DNA from: an uncultured Spirochaetaceae bacterium
GTDB taxonomy: Bacteria; Spirochaetota; Spirochaetia; Sphaerochaetales; Sphaerochaetaceae
Direction: 5' to 3'
Assembly: GCA_945910645.1 (NCBI GenBank)
Contig: CAMDZB010000001.1
Coordinates: 1 to 64,000 of the forward strand
Length of the DNA stretch: 64,000 bases
Below, in pieces: positions 53,581 to 62,100 of this stretch. The translations under genes were made by a program, and so were the position numbers. Each line of letters starts with the position of its first letter. Position 1 is the stretch's first letter. Below the pieces are notes generated by a model, which saw only the letters and a list, made by a program, of their open reading frames with translations, was not told the DNA's origin and did no database searches.

Positions 53581-53957
53581 TAGCTCTCCAAAACAGCGTA
53601 AGCAATCGAGTAGGCATCCTCATGCGAAAGTGAGATATGAAACTTAAATTTGTCAACGCCAAAACGCTCTTTAATCATTGCGGTGATCTTATCAGAGCAG
53701 ACCACATACGGAGATCCGTCTGATCTTTTTTCAATCACAACAGCATCGCCATTTAGCATAAAAACCGGTATTCTTGATGCCTTTGCAAGTGCCTCACGCA
53801 TGGCAAATCGAGACCCGAAGAACTCAGCCTTATTCGTCTTACAAATCCCTTCTGACTCCTTAAGTTCCTCTTTTGAGAATATACGTGATATCACATCGTG
53901 TTCTTGCGTTGTAAACCTTGAATTTTCTACTATATCACACCCAACGCCGAGTATCAT
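53580..53957 (-). CDS. acpS: Holo-[acyl-carrier-protein] synthase
   Basis: A 125-residue phosphopantetheinyl transferase of AcpS type. It starts MILGVGCDIVENSRF with the Mg-binding Asp, then FSKEEL and FFGSRFAMREALAKA with the catalytic Glu, and HISLSHEDAYSIAYAV. It transfers the 4'-phosphopantetheine arm from CoA to ACP for lipid synthesis. The ATG overlaps the cdaR stop (TAATG) and its own stop overlaps truA. Confidence 0.95.
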   Translation of the reverse strand: MILGVGCDIVENSRFTTQEHDVISRIFSKEELKESEGICKTNKAEFFGSRFAMREALAKASRIPVFMLNGDAVVIEKRSDGSPYVVCSDKITAMIKERFGVDKFKFHISLSHEDAYSIAYAVLES

Positions 53958-54367
53958 TATAAGCCCTTTTTCTGGAATGCAATTCGTGCAGAATGTGGAT
54001 GTGGTACAATCTGAATCACGTCTTTCTGAAGCACTCCAAGGTTGTATTCAAGCTCGATTGGCGCTGAGAACACCCCTTGAGCGTTCACAAATGAAAAGTC
54101 GATTCTAGCCTCGATTAGCAATGGATCAATCATATATTTTGCGTCTCCAGAGGCGTGAATTGCGATGTCAACGCTATCTGGAACATTTGAGAATGGCTCG
54201 TAGTCTTCGGGAAGAATCACGGTTGCTGGAATCCTTATTGTTCGTGGCGTGTTGATTGCGTAGTATGCAAGAGCGTACACAAAGATTGCAACTATAAGCG
54301 ATATTATTTTAACCTGCCAGTTTTTAAGAAGTCGCCCAAGTAGTGAATATGATTTTATGCTCTTCAT
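53957..54367 (-). CDS. cdaR: CdaR-like (YbbR) regulator of diadenylate cyclase
   Basis: A 136-residue protein: short cytoplasmic N-terminus, one membrane helix (ISLIVAIFVYALAYYAI) and an extracytoplasmic YbbR-like beta domain (RTIRIPATVILPEDYEPFSNVPDSVDIAIHA). Most CdaR proteins have several YbbR repeats; this has about one, so it is a minimal form. CdaR binds and modulates the c-di-AMP synthase CdaA, and the two genes overlap (ATGA). Confidence 0.85.
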   Translation of the reverse strand: MKSIKSYSLLGRLLKNWQVKIISLIVAIFVYALAYYAINTPRTIRIPATVILPEDYEPFSNVPDSVDIAIHASGDAKYMIDPLLIEARIDFSFVNAQGVFSAPIELEYNLGVLQKDVIQIVPHPHSARIAFQKKGL

Positions 54368-55188
54368 TTGTTACTCCAGTTGTCTGTATCATCACTTGTG
54401 GGACTGAATGATGGCATACCCTCGTTTCTAAACATCATGCATTGCTTGATGGTACGCATACATTCCTCTCTCGAAAGGTCGTATTTGATTTCACCGTTGA
54501 AGCATACCGATACCTTTTTGGTCTCTTCACTTGCAACGATGATTAGGGCATCGCTCACTTCGCTAAGTCCCAATGCTGCTCTATGTCTTGTTCCTAAAGT
54601 CTGGCTGATATTAGTCTGCTCCGATAGAGGTAAGAAGCATGCGGCTGCAACGATTCTGTCCTCCCTCACTACGATTGCGCCGTCGTGGAATGGCGTGTCG
54701 TGGTCGAATATCGTGAGTATCATGTTGCTTGAAAGCATGGCGTCGATCTGAGTTCCAGAGTCGATAATTTTCTTAAGTTCGATGTTACGAGGAATCACAA
54801 TCAGTGCGCCTCTCTTCATGCCTGCAAGAGTGTACACAGCATCAAGGATTGTATCGATGTTATCCGATGAAATGTAACCGCCGTTTTTATACTTACGTGT
54901 GCGGTTGATGGTATTTGCATTAAATCCGTGTTTGAGCTCGTCTCTGTATAGCACCACAAGGAATATTATTATCGGCGTGAAGAACAGCTGGATAAAGTAT
55001 GAGAGTATATCCAACTTGCACACCTGAACGATAAACAGCACAACAAATAGAACAATCAGTATCTTCACCATCACAAATGCCGACGATGACGATGTAATCA
55101 TGTAGAGCTTATAGAAGAGCCATGCAAGCGCTAACACCTGCACAATCACCTTTATCACATCTAATACTGTTGGAGTTATGCTGAACAT
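54364..55188 (-). CDS. cdaA: Diadenylate cyclase CdaA (c-di-AMP synthase)
   Basis: A 274-residue membrane enzyme that joins two ATP into c-di-AMP. Three N-terminal membrane helices (to about residue 85) lead into the DAC domain with the two signature motifs FHDGAIVV (DGA, about residue 170) and GTRHRAALG (RHR, about residue 203). The C-terminus is a short Ser/Asp-rich tail. ATG directly follows the stop of the nucleotidyltransferase gene. cdaA-cdaR next to cell-envelope or lipid genes is a common arrangement; c-di-AMP controls potassium and osmotic balance. Confidence 0.96.
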   Translation of the reverse strand: MFSITPTVLDVIKVIVQVLALAWLFYKLYMITSSSSAFVMVKILIVLFVVLFIVQVCKLDILSYFIQLFFTPIIIFLVVLYRDELKHGFNANTINRTRKYKNGGYISSDNIDTILDAVYTLAGMKRGALIVIPRNIELKKIIDSGTQIDAMLSSNMILTIFDHDTPFHDGAIVVREDRIVAAACFLPLSEQTNISQTLGTRHRAALGLSEVSDALIIVASEETKKVSVCFNGEIKYDLSREECMRTIKQCMMFRNEGMPSFSPTSDDTDNWSNK

Positions 55189-56106
55189 TTATTTTTCTCG
55201 CTCCCATAGCCGATCAGGATATACTCCTTTGTCGATCAGCGATAAAATCTCGTTGTGTACCGTATCTCTATCTTTTGGATATGTCATTCCAAACCACTTT
55301 CCGTCGGTTTTGAGCACTTTTACCCTCGATTTTCCTTCACTTAGCATCTCTCCAACCGCGTTTGGAAGAATACACTCTTTCTTTGGATCCGATGCGTAAG
55401 AGCCTAAAAAAGACGCCCAGTATTTGTCAAGAAACGAAAGGAAGTCTATGTTAAAGCCGAAGAAGTTCATTGATGCTGTCTCATCCCCTTTTAGCGTTAA
55501 TTCATCCCCATTTTCGTTCTGAGCTTTAACCTTTCCGCTTTCAAGGCGAATGTTGAATGTCTCCTTAAGACCCGAGAGGTACCCGCCATCAACCTTGCAT
55601 AGTCCTCTTGTGACTCCTCCCTCAGGCGAGAGTGTATTTGATAGTCTGTATCCTACAAGCATATTTTCATCTGTTGCACTAAAATGCTTAACTGCCACGT
55701 CAAAGGCATCTCTGCCGTAAAAGTCGTCGCTATTGAGCGTCACAAAGCTGTTATCAAGATACTTTGCAGCGGCAAGCACGCATTGAACTGTGCCCCACGG
55801 CTTTTGTCTGTTGTCTGCAAGCGAGATGTACTTCTGTGGAATCAGTGTGGTTTTTTCTTGAAAGACATAGTCTGCATCAGTGTTAAGTGCGATGCGATCA
55901 AATAGGCGTTCTCTGAAGTCCTTTTCGATGTCTTTTCTGATTACAAATACGACTTTGCCAAAACCTGCGTTGACTGCATCATAAATGCTGTAGTCAAGCA
56001 GCGCTTCGTTGTTCTTACCAACTGCGGCTATCTGTTTAACGCCACCATAGCGAGATCCGACTCCTGCAGCCATCACTAATAATGTTGGTTTTGTTGTGTT
56101 TTTCAT
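55189..56106 (-). CDS. Sugar-phosphate nucleotidyltransferase family protein
   Basis: A 305-residue NTP_transferase-fold protein. The nucleotide-binding motif is LLVMAAGVGSRYGGVKQ (a variant of GxGxRxxxxxxxxPK), followed by VFVIRKDIEKDF, FVTLNSDDFYGRDAF with the metal-binding Asp, and a C-terminal substrate domain. Proteins of this kind in spirochaetes and Bacteroidetes are annotated as nucleotidyltransferases of unknown sugar. The ATG at 56106 is chosen over an upstream TTG because it is next to GGG and starts the fold correctly. First gene of the cdaA operon. Confidence 0.85.
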   Translation of the reverse strand: MKNTTKPTLLVMAAGVGSRYGGVKQIAAVGKNNEALLDYSIYDAVNAGFGKVVFVIRKDIEKDFRERLFDRIALNTDADYVFQEKTTLIPQKYISLADNRQKPWGTVQCVLAAAKYLDNSFVTLNSDDFYGRDAFDVAVKHFSATDENMLVGYRLSNTLSPEGGVTRGLCKVDGGYLSGLKETFNIRLESGKVKAQNENGDELTLKGDETASMNFFGFNIDFLSFLDKYWASFLGSYASDPKKECILPNAVGEMLSEGKSRVKVLKTDGKWFGMTYPKDRDTVHNEILSLIDKGVYPDRLWEREK

Positions 56107-56162
56107 TGTTGCCCTGCTTTGTCCTTTTGATCTCAATAAGACGCATTATATTATTTTTTATT

Positions 56163-56192
56163 ATTATAACCCTGTTTTGTTTTACCCGTCAA
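56163..56192 (-). promoter_or_regulatory. Promoter of the nucleotidyltransferase-cdaA-priA operon
   Basis: On the minus strand TTGACG (56192-56187), an 18-base spacer and TATAAT (56168-56163). The operon's first ATG is at 56106, giving a leader of about 50 bases. Confidence 0.7.
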
Positions 56193-56221
56193 CATTTACC
56201 CACGTTTCGTATCAACGCAAG

Positions 56222-56484
56222 TTATAATAAATTTACGTCACTTTTTACAAAAATTTCTTATAGTTGGCCGTCAAAGTTAGACGCCCCGCAGATTCGGGCG
56301 AGTCCCTAGCGAGTTTGAGATTCTTCCTGGATGGCACCGCGAGTTTGATATTCGGGCTGTATAACGCGAAACCAAACCTAGCCCTAACGCAGGACATACC
56401 TTTGTGGTAGGCCAAGTGGGCTATGGTGCATGTGACAAAGTTAGACGCCCGAGATCAAACGAGCCCGCAGATCAAACGAGCCCC
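56222..56484 (+). repeat. Dispersed intergenic repeat, copy B
   Basis: The copy starts with TTATAATAAATTTACG and runs through GTCAAAGTTAGACG, GCGAGTTTGATATTCGGG, CCTAACGCAGGACATACC and GGTAGGCCAAGTGGGCT to CGAGATCAAACGAG and CAGATCAAACGAGCCCC. It matches copy C (57779) in the same orientation 1557 bases away and copy A (33305) inverted. Its right end includes the last codons and stop of the ATPase gene (TGA at 56474-56472). The gap between the ATPase and nucleotidyltransferase genes (365 bases) holds only this repeat and the operon promoter. Confidence 0.88.
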
Positions 56485-57758
56485 AAGAGGAAGTGTTCAA
56501 CACCAATAAAGTATATCCCTGTACCATCTTGGCGAGGCACAATATCGTCCCTAACAACAACAATCTTCTTAAATGAATCTTTAGTTTTGGTAAGACTGCG
56601 TGTTTCCTGGAGAAGCTTTTCCTTATTAGGAAGGGAGTAGGCGGATTGAATATATAATTTCTCGTTACCTTTGTTGCATACGAAGTCGATCTCAAGTTGC
56701 TTTCTTATCTGTTTACCTTGATCGTGAGTGGTAACATCTACAACGCCTACATCCACGTTATAACCACGGGAGCGAAGAAAGTTGTAAATGATGTTTTCCA
56801 TTATGTGATTTTCTTCAATTTCTGCAAAATTTAGGCGTGCGTTTCTCAGTCCAAGATCGGTAAAGTAGTACTTCTGTGGTGACTCTATGTAGTGCTTGCC
56901 CTTAACGCTATACCTCTTTGCTTTTTCAATCAAGAAAGAGTCTTCAAGATAGCCAATGTACCTTTCGATTGTTTGAGAATGAATGGGTAACTTTTTTACG
57001 GTTTTGAATGTGTTTGATAGCTTCAGAGGGTTTGTTAGAGACCCAACTAATGATGAAATGATGTTCAAAAGATCGTTAAGTACACTCTCGTCCCTTCTGA
57101 TGTCGTTGCTCTCCATGATGTCCTTGATGTAGATCTCCTCAAACAGGTTTTTAAGGTAGTTTGCCTTATCGGAATAATCGGGAATTGTTGTGACAAATGG
57201 CATTCCGCCGTAGGTTAGATACTCATTCCATGCGTGGGTTTTATCGCCATCCTTAGCATCGTAGAATTCCTTGTATGAGAGCGGAGAGACGTGTATCTGG
57301 TCACACTTGCCTCGGAATTTTGAAAGTATGTTCTTTGAGAGCATCTCTGAGTTGCTACCAGTTATATACACATCTACGCCAGGCATCTTTACAAGGCCAA
57401 GCACAACGTCTGTAAATCCAACCGTGCTCCCCTCTAAATATGGATTCTTTACATCCTTAACAAGTTGGATTTCATCAATAAAGACATAGTTTGTATTGCC
57501 ATCGTTGATGATTTTACTTCTGATATACTCATTAAGTTCATTCGGGTTCCAATATCGCTGGTATTGGATGTCATCAAGTGCAATCGAGATAATATGATCC
57601 TTATCGACGCTGGCGCTAAGAAGGTAATCCCTGAAGATATGAAACAAGAGATATGATTTTCCGCATCGCCTGAGGCCTGTGATAACCTTCACAAGTCCGT
57701 TCTCTTTCTTCCTGATGAGTTCATTAAGGTATGTGTCACGTCTAATCGTTTTGCTCAT
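56472..57758 (-). CDS. AAA ATPase with DUF4143 domain (AAA_14 family)
   Basis: A 428-residue P-loop protein: Walker A ITGLRRCGKSYLL (about residue 32), Walker B YVFIDEIQLV, sensor ITGSNSEML, a middle winged-helix-like region, and a C-terminal DUF4143 part (YYFTDLGLRNARL... ENIIYNFLRSRGYNVDVG, QLEIDFVCNKG) resembling a nuclease-like fold. Such ATPases are abundant accessory genes in gut bacteria and archaea; role unknown. The gene sits between two direct copies of the dispersed repeat; its promoter (TTGTAA, 18 bases, TATAAT at 57783-57778) lies in copy C and its last codons in copy B. AGAGGG precedes the ATG. Confidence 0.9.
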   Translation of the reverse strand: MSKTIRRDTYLNELIRKKENGLVKVITGLRRCGKSYLLFHIFRDYLLSASVDKDHIISIALDDIQYQRYWNPNELNEYIRSKIINDGNTNYVFIDEIQLVKDVKNPYLEGSTVGFTDVVLGLVKMPGVDVYITGSNSEMLSKNILSKFRGKCDQIHVSPLSYKEFYDAKDGDKTHAWNEYLTYGGMPFVTTIPDYSDKANYLKNLFEEIYIKDIMESNDIRRDESVLNDLLNIISSLVGSLTNPLKLSNTFKTVKKLPIHSQTIERYIGYLEDSFLIEKAKRYSVKGKHYIESPQKYYFTDLGLRNARLNFAEIEENHIMENIIYNFLRSRGYNVDVGVVDVTTHDQGKQIRKQLEIDFVCNKGNEKLYIQSAYSLPNKEKLLQETRSLTKTKDSFKKIVVVRDDIVPRQDGTGIYFIGVEHFLLGLV

Positions 57759-57778
57759 TTCGCCCTCTTTTAACTATA

Positions 57779-58036
57779 TTATAATAAATTTACGTCACTT
57801 TTTACAAAAATTTATTATAGTTTGCTGACAAAGAGATAACCCGCAGATCAAACGAGCCCCTAGCGAGTTTGAGATTCTTACTGGCTGGCACTGCGAGTTT
57901 GAGATTCGGGATGGATAACGAGGAACCAAACCTAGCCAAAACGCAGGACATACCTTTTGGTAGGCCAAGTGGGCTATGGTGCAGGTGACAAAGTTAGACG
58001 CCCGAGATCAAACGAGAGCCCGCAGATTCGGGCGAT
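57779..58036 (+). repeat. Dispersed intergenic repeat, copy C
   Basis: Parallel to copy B: the first 34 bases (TTATAATAAATTTACG onward) are identical, then GACAAAGAGATAACC, TAGCGAGTTTGAGATTC, AACGCAGGACATACC, GGTAGGCCAAGTGGGCT, GACAAAGTTAGACGCCCGAG and CAGATTCGGGCGA. Further repeat words (GACAAAGAGATGACCCGCAG, 58141-58160) continue inside the 3' end of miaA. A long imperfect hairpin (58082-58137) lies between. The 328-base gap between the ATPase and miaA genes holds nothing else. Confidence 0.88.
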
Positions 58037-58086
58037 ACCCCACCCATGAGTTGAATATGCGAGTGTCATATCGAAGTCGAAACCAC

Positions 58087-59055
58087 TCAATTGCGAAGCG
58101 AGCATACTTTGTGTATGTGAGTGAGCATTGAGGTGGTAGAGACAAAGAGATGACCCGCAGATTCAACGAGTTCTTCTGTCGTGAGAAATTGGACAAGAGG
58201 ACCCAACGACCGCGCAAACGTAGCTTGACGTTTAGCGTAGTGAACAGTATCAAGAAAGATATTTTGCTTTACTCGCTCGCGGTCGTATGGCTCGGGGGTG
58301 AAGAATTCGCGGTATCCAATGCCCTTCATACTCTGCATGTCTGCAGTGGCGCCCTCTGACTTTAAACGTGCAACCTCATCCTCTAAGCCCATGGCGAACA
58401 TCTTATCGATACGCGCTTTGATTCGCTCACGTAAAATATCCCTCTCCATGTCTATGGAATAAATTGCGTAAGAGTACTTATCACGGATGGTGTTATTGAG
58501 AGGAAAGTCGCTCACTCTTTTTCCGCTTGAGAGGCAAATTTCAAGCCCTCTTGTGATGCGCTGTGAGTCATTTTTTGAGATTTTTGATGCATAAACGGGG
58601 TCTAACTCCGAAAGCTCTTTGTAGAGCGCATCAAGGCCTAATTTATCCCTTTTACGGTTGATTTCATCCCTCACATCCGCATTCGACTCGGGTGATGGCG
58701 GAAGGCCGTAGAGAAAGTTTTTGACGTAAAAAAAAGTGCCTCCTGAGATCACAGGGACACTTCCTCGTTTATGAATATCGAGAACAAGTTCATCTGCGCT
58801 GTTTACAAAGTCGCCTACTGAAAATGTCTCGTCAAAATTTTTGATGTCTACAAGGTGATGCTTAAACTCGCTAAGCTCATCCTTATCGGGTTTAGCGCTT
58901 CCAATATCCAAGCCCTTGTATACCTGAATACTATCTGCGGATATCAGTTCAATATTAGCTCTTTTAGAAAGAGTGCGAACGACATCGCTTTTTCCACTAG
59001 CCGTACATCCTAAGATTATCAGAACTAGTGGCTTTGAATCAGATGACTTTTTCAC
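58087..59055 (-). CDS. miaA: tRNA dimethylallyltransferase MiaA with a repeat-derived C-terminus
   Basis: A 322-residue enzyme that adds the isopentenyl group to A37 of tRNAs. P-loop LGCTASGKSDVV (about residue 16), SADSIQVYKGLDIGSAKP, GGTFFYVKNFLYG and the end of the conserved part DTVHYAKRQATFARSL are present. The last 35 or so residues (from about TTEELVESAGHLF) are encoded by sequence of the dispersed repeat and a hairpin, and have no counterpart in MiaA. GTG at 59055 with AAGGA upstream is preferred to ATG at 59109, which would overlap rpoZ heavily. Confidence 0.92.
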   Translation of the reverse strand: MKKSSDSKPLVLIILGCTASGKSDVVRTLSKRANIELISADSIQVYKGLDIGSAKPDKDELSEFKHHLVDIKNFDETFSVGDFVNSADELVLDIHKRGSVPVISGGTFFYVKNFLYGLPPSPESNADVRDEINRKRDKLGLDALYKELSELDPVYASKISKNDSQRITRGLEICLSSGKRVSDFPLNNTIRDKYSYAIYSIDMERDILRERIKARIDKMFAMGLEDEVARLKSEGATADMQSMKGIGYREFFTPEPYDRERVKQNIFLDTVHYAKRQATFARSLGPLVQFLTTEELVESAGHLFVSTTSMLTHIHKVCSLRN

Positions 59056-59263
59056 CCTCGTCCTTGTAGCGGTATTCAACCTCGTTGTGGAACACCTCAT
59101 CGAGTGCAACTGATACTAAAGAACGTCCTGAGAACTGGCGTTCTGCAATTGAGTCGTTATCTGCAGCAAGTGCCTGAGCGTCTTTCATTGCAACTGTAGC
59201 GAGTTCATACACGTTTTTATCTGAGTCTACAAGTAAATCGATTGGGATTCTTCTATCTGACAT
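59039..59263 (-). CDS. rpoZ: RNA polymerase omega subunit
   Basis: A 74-residue protein: IPIDLLVDSDKNVYELATVAMKDAQALA then the S/ERQFSGRSLVSVALDEV region, matching the conserved N-terminal half of omega, which latches the beta-prime subunit. AGGAGG five bases before the ATG lies inside the end of cmk. Its stop is overlapped 17 bases by the miaA start. The cmk-rpoZ-miaA order suggests one unit. Confidence 0.85.
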   Translation of the reverse strand: MSDRRIPIDLLVDSDKNVYELATVAMKDAQALAADNDSIAERQFSGRSLVSVALDEVFHNEVEYRYKDEGEKVI

Positions 59264-59265
59264 AC

Positions 59266-59787
59266 TTACCTCCTGTTATCCTTAATGTAAGTATAGATTT
59301 TATTAGCCACCTCATCAGCTGTTAGATTGTCGGTGTTGATCACCAAGTCTGCAAAGTCGTACGACGAGTTATCGATAGAATAGATCTTTAAGTATCGCTT
59401 GTGATCTTCCTCGTCTCGCCTCTTTGTCCTTGCCGACTGCTCTTCTAAAGTTCCACCCTCACGCTTTTGTATGCGCTTTGCTCTTACCGAATCGCTGGCC
59501 TCTAAAAATATTTTGTAATCTGCGTCTTTCAACATCCAAATCGCAAGGCGTGATGCAAGTATTGAGTTTTCATGCTGCATCGCCATAGCAACCTGACGGT
59601 TATCAAGCTCTCTATCTACGTTGTCGTCTTCCTTTGCAAGCTTACACATTTCATCAAAACTAAGCCCCTTTTCTTCCGCAAGGTTCTTAAATGTAAAGTT
59701 GATCAATGGGAAGCCCAGCATTTCTGCAAGCGCTGTGCTTGTTGAGGTGTTACCGCATCCAGAAAGACCAGATATTGCTATTCTCAC
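59266..59787 (-). CDS. cmk: Cytidylate kinase, archaeal-like short form
   Basis: A 173-residue P-loop kinase, shorter than ordinary bacterial Cmk (about 220) and closer to the archaeal (d)CMP kinase type. The P-loop is ISGLSGCGNTST, with Asn where Lys of GxxGxGK is normal; archaeal-type enzymes often have Thr there. The LID-like arginines are in AKRIQKREGG and ARTKRRDEEDHKRY, followed by YDLVINTDNL-like Asp-containing end (FADLVINTD). It starts at GTG 59787, three bases after the zinc-ribbon gene, without its own ribosome site. CMP/dCMP as substrate is inferred. Confidence 0.85.
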   Translation of the reverse strand: MRIAISGLSGCGNTSTSTALAEMLGFPLINFTFKNLAEEKGLSFDEMCKLAKEDDNVDRELDNRQVAMAMQHENSILASRLAIWMLKDADYKIFLEASDSVRAKRIQKREGGTLEEQSARTKRRDEEDHKRYLKIYSIDNSSYDFADLVINTDNLTADEVANKIYTYIKDNRR

Positions 59788-59789
59788 AA

Positions 59790-59966
59790 TTACGATGCTT
59801 TCTTGTTCTTAAGTGTTGCGTTACAAGTTTTGCAGATCATCTGCTTTTCTTCGCCCTCTCCAACTTCGTAGAGAAGCTTAATTCCAGTACGTCCACATTT
59901 TGGACACTTACCTCTGCCCTGTGATACAAGTTCTCTTGTTCCACGGCCTCTGTGTGTTTTTGCCAT
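59790..59966 (-). CDS. Small zinc-ribbon protein
   Basis: A 58-residue basic protein: MAKTHRGRGTRELVSQGRG, then CPKCGRTGIKLLYE and later MICKTCNATLK, so two CxxC knuckles bind one zinc. It is not a match to L32, L33 or L36 that I recognise, but its size and charge fit a ribosome- or RNA-associated protein. RBS AAAGGA and a promoter with TTGATT and TATAAT precede it. It is first in a unit with cmk, rpoZ and miaA. Confidence 0.85.
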   Translation of the reverse strand: MAKTHRGRGTRELVSQGRGKCPKCGRTGIKLLYEVGEGEEKQMICKTCNATLKNKKAS

Positions 59967-59998
59967 AATTTTTCCTTTTATAATTTTTGTGTTTAGTA

Positions 59999-60028
59999 AT
60001 TATAATAATTTTTATTTATGCAAATCAA
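59999..60028 (-). promoter_or_regulatory. Promoter of the zinc-ribbon-cmk-rpoZ-miaA unit
   Basis: On the minus strand TTGATT (60028-60023), an 18-base spacer and TATAAT (60004-59999), about 32 bases before the ATG at 59966. Confidence 0.65.
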
Positions 60029-60041
60029 GATAGAAAACCCC

Positions 60042-62096
<2,055 letters not shown>

Positions 62097-62100
<4 letters not shown>

